DNA of 64,000 nucleotides from Impatiens glandulifera. Taxonomy: Eukaryota; Streptophyta; Magnoliopsida; Ericales; Balsaminaceae. Location: positions 44,345,774-44,409,773 of the forward strand of contig NC_061868.1 of assembly GCF_907164915.1 (NCBI RefSeq). The letters are read 5' to 3'. A program made the translations under genes and the position numbers. Positions 34,805-45,988 of this stretch are shown piece by piece; positions within the stretch are counted from its first letter, which is position 1, and each line of letters opens with the position of its first letter. Below the pieces are notes generated by a model. The model was not told the DNA's origin, did not search any database, and saw nothing but the letters and a program-made list of their open reading frames with translations.

Positions 34805-35388
34805 GAGCTAGTTTGATATTGAATGAATATTTTAACTAATTAGTAAATACTCAAATATTCCAACTTATTGTTTTTAATAATTTAATCACTCAATTATAAA
34901 TTAAATATTAAAATATATTTATTTTATTTTATAAATTTTAATATATATATATAATTTTATAATAATTTAACTAATTAAAATTAAAAGTTATTCTTTTAAA
35001 TTACTAAAATATTTTAAATTACCAAAATCATTTATAAGATATGAAAGTGAGAAATTTCATTATCTCTTAAAACGCTTAATGACTAGATTTCTTCTTATAA
35101 AAATAATAATAATTATTTTAATTTTTATAATATTCATTTTTTAAATATATTTTTTAATAAAAATTATGTATCTTATTGATATTAAGTTTGTTAATAAATT
35201 TTATTTTTAATAAAAAAACATAAATTATATAAATTTTACTATTATTTAATTCAATAATATAATTTTATTTTTATCAACTTTAATAAAAATAACATTATAA
35301 TAATTTAATCAATTAAAAATCTAATCATCAATCAAATAATAATTTTTTTCCAATAAAACCTTTAATTACCTCACCATCAAACAAGCTC
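34805..35388. mobile_element. MITE-like element with GAGCTWGTTTGAT ends
   Basis: The left end GAGCTAGTTTGAT is mirrored by the right end ATCAAACAAGCTC (reverse complement GAGCTTGTTTGAT). The flanks read CTTA on the left and TAA on the right, so the target duplication is not settled. The interior is AT-rich and non-coding. The terminus is shared with the element in the VHA-c intron (47909-48180). Confidence 0.5.
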
Positions 35389-35880
35389 TAATATTTGTTT
35401 GATCTAATGGTTGGTGAGAATTTACTATTTTATTCAAAAACTCAACCATCACTTCATCTTTTAATAATTTTTTTTTTCTATCAAATAACATAATTATTTA
35501 ATTATTCTCTAAATTAGAGAGAGAAAAAGTTAAAAATATTGTTGACATTCAACCATAAAAAATCAAACATAAGTAAATTAAATGTGCCTATTCTGTATTC
35601 ATAACTACATAATATTTCTATTAGGAATGAAGATTAATTAATGTTTGTGACTTGTACTAATTTTTATATTTGGTTCATATTAAATGAATATTATAGTATA
35701 AATAAAATAAATTGCATTTAAAGTTCTGCTGACCAAAAATATTAATATCTTTCCAATTCGGTGGTGTAACAAAATGAAAATAATTAATAAACTTTATTAT
35801 TTTTATTATTAATTTTAAATGTTTTTTTCTTACCTTTTCGGGAAGAGGGAATCAAACAGGCAAAAACCAGTAGAGAGAGA
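35389..35880. other. Promoter region of the receptor kinase
   Basis: AT-rich sequence. The stretch 35390-35460 again has TTTGTTTGATCTAATGGTTGG, similar to the neighbouring MITE ends, so remains of another copy may be here. The transcribed leader probably starts near 35850-35900. Confidence 0.4.
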
Positions 35881-35944
35881 AGCACTAAACAACAGAGCGC
35901 ATAAAGCTCCACCATTACTCAACGGCTTTGCTTTTTACTTGAAA

Positions 35945-35995
35945 ATGGCGATTCTTCATCTTCTTCTTCCTACCATGCAATACGCTCCTTCATGA
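35945..35995 (+). promoter_or_regulatory. Upstream ORF 1 of the receptor kinase, 16 codons
   Basis: ATG at 35945 opens a short frame (MAILHLLLPTMQYAPS) closed by TGA at 35993-35995. It is in the same frame as the main CDS but separated from it by this stop, which also fixes 36005 as the first usable in-frame start. Its TGA overlaps the ATG of the second upstream ORF as ATGA. Confidence 0.55.
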
Positions 35996-36264
35996 ACCAT
36001 AACAATGTTATCGATTACCTTCACAATGTTTCTACCAATCGCCGTTCTTCTCTACTTCTCCGCATTGTATTCCGCCGCCGACGATGCCGAAACCCTCGCT
36101 CTCACGGCGTTCAAATCCAATCTCCACGATCCGCTCGGTGCATTGGACGGATGGAACTATCATACGCCGTCAGCTCCTTGCGATTGGCGCGGCATTCTCT
36201 GTTTCGACGGTCGAGTTCGAGAACTCCGTCTACCGAACTTACACCTGGCCGGGAAGTTAACTGA
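35992..36264 (+). promoter_or_regulatory. Upstream ORF 2, overlapping the receptor-kinase start
   Basis: ATG at 35992, 13 bases before the main start and in another frame, runs 90 codons into the main coding sequence. Ribosomes starting here would bypass the main ATG at 36005. The peptide is Arg/Ser-rich because it is an out-of-frame reading, so any role is as a translational brake and not as a protein. Confidence 0.45.
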
Positions 36265-39200
36265 CCGGCTAGGAGATCTCCGTCAGTTACGAAAGTTAAG
36301 TTTACATTCTAATAGCTTCAACGGATCAATCCCTAGAACTCTATCTGGTTGTGATCTGTTACGCGCAGTTTATCTACAGGGAAACTCCTTCACCGGAAGT
36401 TTCCCGGTGGAAATCGGAAACCTAAACAACTTGCAATTTCTCAATATCGCAAGGAATCGTCTCTCCGGTGAAGTTTCCAGCAACTTCTCGCCTCAACTTC
36501 GGTTCCTCGACCTCTCATCGAACGATTTCTCCGGCGCGGTACCGGTAAACTTCTCCTCCGCTTCTCAGATTCATCTCATAAATCTCTCGTTCAATCGGTT
36601 TTCCGGTGAGATACCGGCGAGTATCGGACAGCTTCAGTCGCTAGAGTATCTATGGCTAGACGAAAATGATTTGTACGGAACTTTGCCGTCGGCGATTGCG
36701 AACTGTTCTTCGCTCGTTCATTTGAGCGCTGTGAACAACGCCCTACGTGGAGTTATTCCGACGACTATTGGCTTCCTTCCGAAACTCCAGGTTATTTCGC
36801 TTTCTAATAACGAATTTACCGGTTCGGTCCCCACGTCTCTTCTTTGTAATTCATCAGTCAACGAATCTTCTTTGAGAATACTTCAGCTTGGATTTAATAA
36901 CTTCACGGGTTTGATCAATCCATTAAACTCGTTGTGTTCTAGCAAGCTAGAGATATTGGAGATTCACGATAATCAGATAGAAAACGTTTTTCCTTACTGG
37001 TTAACCAATGTTTCATCCCTGCAAGTTTTAGATCTTTCCGGTAATGCATTTTCCGGCGTTATACCGGCTGAAATCGGCAATCTGGTTAACCTCGAAGAGC
37101 TCAGAGTTGTTAATAACTCCCTAACCGGGGATTTGCCTGTTGATATTCAAAAATGTGGTTTGCTGAAGGAGATTGATCTTGAGGGGAATCAATTTTCAGG
37201 TCCATTCCCAGATTTCTTGATGAATATGAAGAGCTTGACTGCATTATCTCTAGGAGGGAATTCATTCACTGGTTCGATTCCTTCAACTATTGGAAATCTC
37301 TTCGAACTCGAATCCCTCAAGTTGGAGAACAACCATCTTAGTGGCGCTCTACCGCAGGAGCTTATGGGATTGAAAAACTTAACCATCTTGAACTTGAGTC
37401 ATAATAAGTTCTCCGGCGAAGTTCCATACAGCATTGGTGACCTGATGAACTTACAGTATCTTAACATCAGTGGCTGTGGATTCTCCGGGAGAGTTCCGGT
37501 GAGCATCGGGAGGTTGTTGAGGCTGGTTACTCTGGATCTAAGCAAGCAAAATTTGTCAGGTGAACTTCCATTTGAGCTTTTTGGATTGCCTAATCTGCAA
37601 ATCGTGGCTTTAGAAGAAAACTCCTTGTCGGGTTCTATTCCTGAAGGGTTTAGCAGTTTATTGAATCTGCAGTATCTGAATCTTTCATCCAATAACTTAT
37701 CCGGCACAGTTCCGGCTACCTACGGTTTCCTCGATTCATTAATCGTTTTCTCCATCTCCGACAATAATGTCGCTGGTATTATTCCAGATGAGCTTGCGAA
37801 TTGCTCGGGTCTTGAGATCCTGGAGCTTCGTGGTAATCGCTTTGAGGGTCATATTGCACCTGAACTATTTGATATGCCTCGATTGATGAAGATGGATTTT
37901 GGTCGGAATTATTTGACTGGTTCTATTCCGGCGATTATTTCAAGATTCTCATCGTTAACGTCTCTGCTATTAGATGGAAACCATCTCTCCGGTAATATAC
38001 CAGGATCAATTACGAATCTGTCAAATCTAACTCGGCTGGATCTTTCATCAAACAGGTTGAATGGAACTATTCCATTAAACCTATCATCTTCTCTTCCACT
38101 CCTGAACTATTTCAACGTCTCAAACAATAACCTGCAAGGTGAGATTCCGGGGACTCTAGCCAGCCGATTCAACAACCCTTCTTTGTTTTCCGGTAACCAT
38201 AATTTATGCGGGAAGCCATTGGCGAGAAAGTGTAGGAACGAGATAAGACAACGGAAGAGGAAAAAGTTGATCTTTTTGATAATTGTTCCCAGTGCTGGAG
38301 GTTGCCTTTTTACACTATGTTGTTGTGGCTACATAACAAGCCTTCTCTGTTGGAGGAGAAAATTAAGACGAAAATCTAACCCTGATAAGAAGTCGAGTTC
38401 GGGTCGTGCCAGTTCGGCTCAAGATGTCGAAAATGGCGCTCCAAAACTGATCATGTTTAACAACAAAATAACGTACGCAGAAACTGTCGAAGCCACGAGA
38501 CAATTCGACGAAGAAAACATCTTGAGCCGCGGAAGCCACGGGCTCGTGTTCAAAGCAACATACGCGGACGGAATGGTCTTATCGATCCGACGCCTCCCGG
38601 ATGCTTCAATTGATGTTGGCACGTTCAAAAAGGAAGCTGAGTCCCTAGGGAAAGTCAAGCATCGAAACCTAACCGTCCTTCGTGGCTACTACGTTGGACC
38701 GCCACCGGACATGCGTCTATTGATATACGACTACATGCCAAATGGAAACCTTTCGACCCTCCTCCAAGAAGCTTCCCACCAAGAAGGTGGCGGCGGCCAC
38801 GTTCTAAACTGGCCCATGCGCCACCTCATTGCCCTCGGTATTGCCCGAGGGCTAGCATTCCTAGACTCAGTCTCAATTATTCACGGGGACGTGAAACCGC
38901 AAAACGTGTTGTTCGATGCTGATTTCGAAGCCCATTTATCCGATTTTGGGATTGATAAGCTAATCGTGGCCGTGGAGGCAGAGGCCTCTTCCTCTTCAAC
39001 TCGGGTCGGTACTCTGGGTTACGTGGCTCCAGAGGTCGCCTTGACGGGTCAGGTCACGAAAGAATCGGATGTTTACAGTTTTGGAATAGTACTGTTGGAA
39101 ATTCTAACTGGAAAGAAGCCGGTGATGTTTACTCAAGATGAGGATATCGTGAAATGGGTGAAAAGGCAATTGCAAAGCGGTCAAATATCGGAGCTTCTTG

Positions 39201-39406
39201 AACCGGGTTTACTCGAACTTGACCCGGAATCATCGGAATGGGAGGAGTTTCTTTTAGGGGTAAAAGTGGGACTTCTTTGCACCATGCCTGACCCAAAAGA
39301 GCGACCTTCTATGTCGGACATAGTATTCATGCTTGAAGGGTGTAGGGTGAGCCCGGACATCCCGTCTTCGGCCGACCCGACAACATTAGCTTCTCCTAAC
39401 TCCTAA
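36005..39406 (+). CDS. LRR receptor-like kinase, MUSTACHES/MUSTACHES-LIKE type
   Basis: A single exon of 1133 aa. Signal peptide residues 1-24 (FLPIAVLLYFSALYSA); LRR N-cap ETLALTAFKSNLHDPLGALD with the CDWRGILC cysteine pair; more than 20 plant-type LRRs to about residue 735; a CGKPLARKC cap pair; one membrane segment at about 756-781 (LIFLIIVPSAGGCLFTLCCC); a basic juxtamembrane region; then the kinase domain at about 816-1110. The Gly-loop is LSRGSHGLVFKA, the beta-3 position reads VLSIRRL (Arg instead of the ATP-anchoring Lys), the catalytic loop is HGDVKPQNVLF (no HRD Arg) and the metal motif is DFG. FNNKITYAETVEATRQFDEEN, PNGNLSTLLQEASHQ and FTQDEDIVKWVK strongly match the Arabidopsis MUS/MUL group, which guides stomatal guard-cell wall patterning. 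It is a plasma-membrane receptor; the ligand is unknown. Confidence 0.93.
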   Translation: MLSITFTMFLPIAVLLYFSALYSAADDAETLALTAFKSNLHDPLGALDGWNYHTPSAPCDWRGILCFDGRVRELRLPNLHLAGKLTDRLGDLRQLRKLSLHSNSFNGSIPRTLSGCDLLRAVYLQGNSFTGSFPVEIGNLNNLQFLNIARNRLSGEVSSNFSPQLRFLDLSSNDFSGAVPVNFSSASQIHLINLSFNRFSGEIPASIGQLQSLEYLWLDENDLYGTLPSAIANCSSLVHLSAVNNALRGVIPTTIGFLPKLQVISLSNNEFTGSVPTSLLCNSSVNESSLRILQLGFNNFTGLINPLNSLCSSKLEILEIHDNQIENVFPYWLTNVSSLQVLDLSGNAFSGVIPAEIGNLVNLEELRVVNNSLTGDLPVDIQKCGLLKEIDLEGNQFSGPFPDFLMNMKSLTALSLGGNSFTGSIPSTIGNLFELESLKLENNHLSGALPQELMGLKNLTILNLSHNKFSGEVPYSIGDLMNLQYLNISGCGFSGRVPVSIGRLLRLVTLDLSKQNLSGELPFELFGLPNLQIVALEENSLSGSIPEGFSSLLNLQYLNLSSNNLSGTVPATYGFLDSLIVFSISDNNVAGIIPDELANCSGLEILELRGNRFEGHIAPELFDMPRLMKMDFGRNYLTGSIPAIISRFSSLTSLLLDGNHLSGNIPGSITNLSNLTRLDLSSNRLNGTIPLNLSSSLPLLNYFNVSNNNLQGEIPGTLASRFNNPSLFSGNHNLCGKPLARKCRNEIRQRKRKKLIFLIIVPSAGGCLFTLCCCGYITSLLCWRRKLRRKSNPDKKSSSGRASSAQDVENGAPKLIMFNNKITYAETVEATRQFDEENILSRGSHGLVFKATYADGMVLSIRRLPDASIDVGTFKKEAESLGKVKHRNLTVLRGYYVGPPPDMRLLIYDYMPNGNLSTLLQEASHQEGGGGHVLNWPMRHLIALGIARGLAFLDSVSIIHGDVKPQNVLFDADFEAHLSDFGIDKLIVAVEAEASSSSTRVGTLGYVAPEVALTGQVTKESDVYSFGIVLLEILTGKKPVMFTQDEDIVKWVKRQLQSGQISELLEPGLLELDPESSEWEEFLLGVKVGLLCTMPDPKERPSMSDIVFMLEGCRVSPDIPSSADPTTLASPNS

Positions 39407-42400
39407 TTAGTGTTCATTGAATTGTGTCATTAGATCCTTTTTATTTAATGTACCACTAAGATTATTATTTCGATTTGATGTTTTAGTTTAAGATTATTAT
39501 TGTTGTCATTCTTTTAATTATTGTTGTAATGAAAGAAGTGTAGACCACTATTCTTCTTTTAAGAGCTCATCTATTTATTTATTTCTTATTATTCTAATAA
39601 TCAAACTTCAATAACTAAAATATTAAATAAATATTCTTATTTTATTTTTATTAAATTTCAAATAAAAACTTGAATTTAAAATAAAAATAACTTATTTTAC
39701 TTGGTATAAAACTAAGAGCTTATTGAGTTGGGTTTATTAAAACAATTCAATAGAATCAAACATAATTTGTTTTTTCATAAATAATATCAATTCATTAATA
39801 AAATATGAAAATAATTTCAGTTATATATATATTTTTTTTGTTGTAAGTTTTCTTACTTAAAAAAATATTCACCCCTAAAATCATCCTATTAATATTTTAA
39901 AAAATAAAAAATATTTATTTAAAAAAAACTATTGAACAAGGTCTATTTTCTGATATAAAACCCTAAAATAAGAAAGATCAAAACAAGTTCTAAAGATCGG
40001 ACCCACCCACATAAGAGATTCCCGCCAAAAATAATAATAATTGTAACTTCTTTTGTCTTGTTGTGCGTGCCACGTGTCATGGGCACGAAAAGTGATAGAG
40101 AAGTAGCCGTTAGAGGATGAGGGCCTGCTGCTGAAACACTGGCTAAAAGGGAAGACCTCATCTTCCGTGACTATTGTCGGATAATACGATATTTTATTTT
40201 ATATTATAGTTTCTTACAATTTAATAAGGACCCACATCAACTTGTATTCCTTAATTAGTTATGTTTAAGGTGGGACCCAAGTCCCAACCAGATAGTAGTT
40301 TACGGTGTTCTCCATGTTTGACCGGTTTTAGAGGCTCCTCTTTTTGGGACCCATTTTATTAGGTTTTCTTTTTATTTTCCTTAAAATAAGGGTGTTATAA
40401 ATAACTGTTTGATTATGAGATTAACAAATTAAAACTATTCAATTATGGCTACAATGACAGCCGGCCAGAAAAACTGGTGCTGTTTTTTAATTGTTGAATT
40501 TTAAATTAGTAGCCGTAGAATGATTCTTACTGTGGATGGAAACGAACTACTTCTTTATACAAATATTGTTAATATATATATTAGGTATGTTTGAACAACT
40601 CTTTTTTAGAAAGATTAAAATTATTAATTTGGTTAAGTTTTTTGGGATAAAGTTCTACCTTACTTTACTCAGAATCAGAGGCGCCTCAACTCATGCTGAA
40701 GTCGAGCCTAATGCCTCCACATTGTGAAAACCGGTGTAAGTTCAGGCTGGAAGTCAAGCCTAATGCCGCATTGTGAAAATCGGCCTAAGTTCAGGCTCCA
40801 ACTAGGTCGGCCTAAGAATATGGGCCCATCATTTTTTTTTAAATTATACTTTAAAAATATATATATATATATAATAAAAATATATATTATATAAAAACTT
40901 TTCAAATATATAATAAAATTATTAATATAATTAAGAAAAAAAATATTAAGTGATACATAATATATATTTAATAATCAATTTTAATTATTTATAGGGTATG
41001 TATATTAATTTGGGGGCAAGAATCGACTTGCATAGCTCGCCTCTCCTTGAGGGCAGGACACACCCACGGTTCATCCCGGCTCCAACGCACGTTATATGAC
41101 ACTACTCTAGTGTGCGATTCACAATCTTCTTTCAACGCTTTGAGTCTCCCTATGTGGTTTTAATGTTCTTCAACTCAATAAACGCGCTAAAGTGATTTTT
41201 CTTCATATATTTTATATAAAAGAAATCTTGTTTGGAATTAGATATGGTAAATTCCCACTTGAACAGTACATTGAGAATCATTTATTTTTGATAACTTTCT
41301 CATGGCTAGTCATTTTAGGCAAAATCAGAAATTAACTAGATTCTGTCAAAAATTAGCTGATAAAGGAAGAGAATATTTACCATGAGCAGAGTTAAATCAA
41401 TTTTCAATTATACCTCATTGACTATCTCATTATACCTACATTTCATTCCTATTTCCAAATCTTTTTAAATTTTCATAAATAAATAAATTAAATTAAATAT
41501 TTTATATTAAAATAAAATATATTACTTAAACTTTAAAATAAAACATATTAAATAAAAAATAACAGTTTAAACTTTTATTTTAACTTTCTAATTTTAAAGT
41601 ATAACTATATAATATATGGGGTAGTTGAGATATCACAACTCTACACAATTACAACACAAATTTAAATACTTATGATGCACCGTGTTTAACTCAAATTTTG
41701 ACAGTTTTTAAACCTTTATGATACCAACATGATTCGGTTCGAGCCACAACACAAAATAACACGAACATGATAAATAATTATATGCTATTTTTTAAAAAAA
41801 TTATACAAATTTTGTGTTAAAATAACTTAATATAGATACTTCCCCAAATTTAGTCTTTTAAACACAATTTTTTTTGTCACTAAATTATTAAGATTTTATA
41901 TAATTATCATTAGCATAAGTATATTAATTGTGTAAATTATATTTGTTATGTAATTCATTTTATTTTATTTTTAATTTATTTGATTTTAATATTTATTTAG
42001 TATATTTGATTTTAATGATTATATAATATATTTGATTTTCATATATAATATTTAAATTTGATTTAATTTTATTTAATATATTTAATTTTAATTATATATA
42101 TTATACTTATAAAAATTAAATAGTTTTTAGATTTAAAAAGAGAAACAGGTAGTTTAGGAATAAAAAAGAAAAAATAGGTACAATGAAAAAGTGAATAAAA
42201 ATAATAGAGATATCCTGAATTGAATGGTGGTAAAAACTGTCAAAACCAGTATAAATACTGTCAAAACAATGGTGTAATATCCTGAATAGATTTAATGGGG
42301 TGGTGGTAAAAACTGTCAAAACTATTGTAAAAATTATGAAATTACTCATAACCAGTTTGACTTATTAAGTTGAGTCACTAAACTTCTCACCCTAGGTAAG

Positions 42401-43285
42401 TCAGAGAATTTACTAAACTTGGACAATGTCTCCCCCAAAGTAAGTCAAAGAATTTACTAAGACTTGTACAATGTTTAAATGTATATATTGACCTCATTTG
42501 AAAACATATATATATATATATATATATTTTTATGTTTTTTGGATACACAATACAAATACATAAACTGATAAAAATTTACAAGTTAGAGACATACTCAAGA
42601 TTGAAATGTCCCTTAAAGTTAAGGGCATGCCTGTTTACTCTCTAAGACATTATTCAAGGTCTAAATGTTTCTTATGGTTCTAATAGATGTTTCTATAATT
42701 CAGTATGTAGGTGCCCTAGCCCTAAGATTGTTTAATGTCATGTATATTAGTTTTGAATCCTACTCTAGATACATTGAAAATTTGAATTGAAAAATGTTCA
42801 TCAATTGTAGGTGTTCAATGTACCAGTCTAGATACATTTAAAGCCCCTTCATCAATTGTATTATTGTTCTGTAAAGATTATTTAAATAACCACAAGAAGA
42901 GTACAAAAATGTTACTGTACCAAATAAATGAAGAAGGAAATGATGCATAGTACAAAAAAACAGACATTTAAGTTGAAGATGACTGTTGATATCTGCCAGT
43001 CACATGTCTTCTGACAATAAGCTCATCTATTACAAAGGCCAGGTCTGATTCGACCTAATAGATGTTGTCGATTCGATGATTAAGTTCGACCAAATAAACA
43101 AATTCAGAAATCGAATAATTTTTTTAATCGGAATTTTAAATAAATATACCATTACTGAGATTTGGACACCTCTAAAAACATTTATTTTTTACAATGAAGT
43201 ATATTACAATACAAATTGCTAATTAATATGGTACATAATTTCATTAAAATAATTTTGTAAATAAAGAGTCTCAGTGTTTTCTCAT
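39407..43285. other. Intergenic DNA between the receptor kinase and CGI-58 genes
   Basis: No supported gene. GC-richer patches lie near 40010-40150 (with a G-box CACGTG at 40071-40076), 40680-40830 (a tandem duplication) and 41010-41110. A short duplication containing GGTGGTAAAAACTGTCAAAA occurs near 42224 and 42301. The last 50 bases are the 3' UTR side of the CGI-58 gene. Confidence 0.5.
40696..40797. repeat. Two-copy tandem repeat of about 52 bp
   Basis: The blocks starting CTGAAGTCGAGCCTAATGCC and TGGAAGTCAAGCCTAATGCC each run through CATTGTGAAAA to AAGTTCAGGCT. The GC-rich composition differs from the flanks, suggesting a fragment of an older transposon. Confidence 0.7.
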
Positions 43286-45988
43286 TTATACCGATTGAAG
43301 ACCATCAGGAAGAGGAACATTATCTGGATCGGTCGAGAGGATTCTTCGACAGGCATGCAATACCGAAGCATGAAAACCATCTGGATTGTCTATGAATGCA
43401 AAGTGTCCTGCCTGCAATGATCATGATCACACTAAAGTAATTAAAATGTCATCCTTAATATTTGAATTCAAAATTTATTTATTTAGGTAGAAAAGAAATA
43501 AGACCATAGGAATCCTCAAGATTTCGCAAGGGACATTCATTTGTTTGCGGGCTTCTTGTGCTGCGTCGAAAGACATCCAATCTGTGAAACCGTAAATAAG
43601 GCTGGTTGGTACTTTCCATTGAGGAGCGCTGTAACACAAAAGAAAAAGAGAAACTCAAAATGTGATAAAATTTGCTTTCGAAAGATTTATTTGAAAAATA
43701 GCATACCTTTCGAGAAGAGGCCTGTGGACATATGCCCCAAAAGCGAATATGTATTTCAAGCATAGCTCCCCACTAGCTTTGGCAGCAAAAGTATGGTACA
43801 TGTAATCTTCATTTTGAGATAAAATTCAATTTAGAAATTCTGAGGTTCAATAGTTGAGTGCTGAATAATGAAAAAGTTTACCTGTTAGCAATGTTGCTGC
43901 CTCGTCAGACAAAACTTCTCCAGTCGAATGGGCAACAAATCTTGCGCTTGTATATCTCCGAACCATATCTGGGCCAAACGGACCAATACCTCTGCCAGAA
44001 AGAAAATGCAAAATTCTCATTTTTTTAGAAGAGTTTTGGTTGATTCTCAGATTTATAGTGAGCGAATGCATAGTCACAAGGTAATTACTATTCTATCGAT
44101 ATCATCAAGAATAACCACAGTATTTATGCATAAGTACCAATATCTGCATGCATGATTAAGGAAATGGACATGATTATGGTCCTAAAAATATTACCTGACT
44201 AACTTTTGTGGAGTAAAATTGGACTCCCATAAATTCTTTAGCATAGATCCTTTCCATGTTTCTTTAAATCGAGTAAACGCCTCTGATTCTTCATTTGGTG
44301 ATGAGAAACCCGCACTTCCAACTAAAACTAACTGTTTTACATGTTCAGGATGCTGTAGAAGGAATTTTTTATGTTATGGTAGGGTCAGTGAAAGAGTTCT
44401 AGTTTATACAAAATTAATGATAATAAAATGTAAAAGTCACCTTAAGAGCATATTTAGCTGCAATATAGCCTCCCAATGAATGTCCTAGTAAGACAAAATT
44501 GTCAATGTTCTTGGCCTTTCTCCACTCCTCCAATGAATCAACAAACCATGCTTCAGTTTCTGCATTGTCAATGAATCCAACAAAAATCAATGTTTTTAAA
44601 TGTATCTATATATGTATCTCATCTAGCCACATTTTTCATACCAAACACGTATTAGGATTTAGATTCAGAAATCATTTCTCAGTTTCTGAACCAGATCTAA
44701 ATCAAGATCAAAATTCAAAGGTGTTCCCAAAAGGAATGGAAAGTACAAGTCATACATGGGACAAAAGGATGATGCATTTCCATGTCTCGGATTCAATGAT
44801 GGAACAGTTGAACTTATCAGAGATAATTACAAAGTTTTCAAGAATAGAACACAAAACACTAAAGGACCTTTGAAAAATAGAATGGTATTTACGCTAAAGA
44901 TCTCAATGCTGACTTCAAATACCTTAATGCAGTTCCATGTCAGAGATTCAGAGACAAATCAGTTCTAGCTTCTAATTCTATTTCAACGTCCTAAGGAAAA
45001 CTAAAACCTGCAATATCATCTTTTGATTTGATCAACTAAATTATGAATCAGTAATGAAGAATTATCTTAAGAGGTTACTTTCTAAGTTCGAAAACAGGAT
45101 AGTTGTAAACATATGCATACAGACATAAAAACCAAAAAGCCACATACCTTCAGTGCTTTTGCATGTGAAATCAGGCCTGCTAGATGCACCCCAACTGCAC
45201 CAAGAAGAAAGTAACGAAAAAACATCAATGACATATTATATGAATGAGAATGCATAAGGAACAGCTACAAAGTGCAATTGTGAGGAAACATAAAATGGCC
45301 TTACCCTAGCTGATCAATAGCAATTACTCTGAAATGTTTTGCCAGAGAATCAAAATTACGGAAAAAGAAACCTTGAGAAGCACCATAACCATGAATCATG
45401 ACAAGTGTAGGGGCATCTTTTTTGCTATCAAATGTTATTGTATTGATAAACCTCGGTTCATCACTAGTGGAACGAAACCACTTTATTTTCGAACCAGGTG
45501 GACCAGAACCAATATTAACAAGTTCCTGTGTATAAGGAGTCCTGAAATTTAAAAGAAACCCATAAGTCAAGCAAATCCACAGACAAATGAAATTGACAGG
45601 ATTAGCAAATTGAATTACTAAAAAACCAAATCCATAAAATTGGAGATTCAAACCCAATTTATCAGAAGATTTCACATATTCCTAAAAGATTTCAGATTTC
45701 AGGAAACAAACGGATTCATTTCCAAACAAAATCAAGCACAATTCGAATGAAATATGAATTGAAGGGGAGTGGTTTATCTCACTTGACGATGGAAAGAAGG
45801 CGTTTTTCTGCGGCGATGATTTGTTGGGTGGAAGTGGGGACCCAACGAAGATAAGACCAGAGAGATCTCTTGGACGTAGTTTCAGAGACGGACACCGACG
45901 ATGAGCTGATTTCCTCCGCCATGGCCGATGATAAAAAACGGGATTTCGATCGCCTGATTAAGCAAATGGGACGATGAAGTTTATTCAT
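43286..45988 (-). CDS. CGI-58: CGI-58/ABHD5-type alpha/beta hydrolase, lysophosphatidic acid acyltransferase
   Basis: Nine exons on the minus strand: 45988-45783, 45541-45305, 45194-45148, 44559-44441, 44352-44195, 43991-43882, 43806-43707, 43628-43505 and 43411-43286, giving 408 aa. Conserved parts in order: WFRSTSDEPRFINTITFDSK, LVMIHGYGASQGFFFRNFD, AIDQLGWGASSRPDF, the nucleophile elbow GHSLGG (Ser191), HPEHVKQLVLVGSAGFSS, LWESNFTPQKLVRGIGPFGP, YHTFAAKASGELCLKYIFAF and AGHFAFIDNP, containing the HX4D acyltransferase motif (His370-Asp375). The Arabidopsis homologue At4g24160 acylates lysophosphatidic acid, and its loss gives lipid-droplet accumulation. The start at 45988 (MNKLHRP) is chosen over the in-frame ATG at 45922 (MAEEIS) because the Arabidopsis protein has a similar short basic extension; this choice is uncertain. 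The exon 8 donor ATG|GTCTTA is weak but forced by the frame. Confidence 0.92.

Noticed and set aside
44499..44968. Plus-strand frames of 124 and 70 codons
   Set aside because: They lie over an exon and intron of the CGI-58 gene on the other strand and have no domain.
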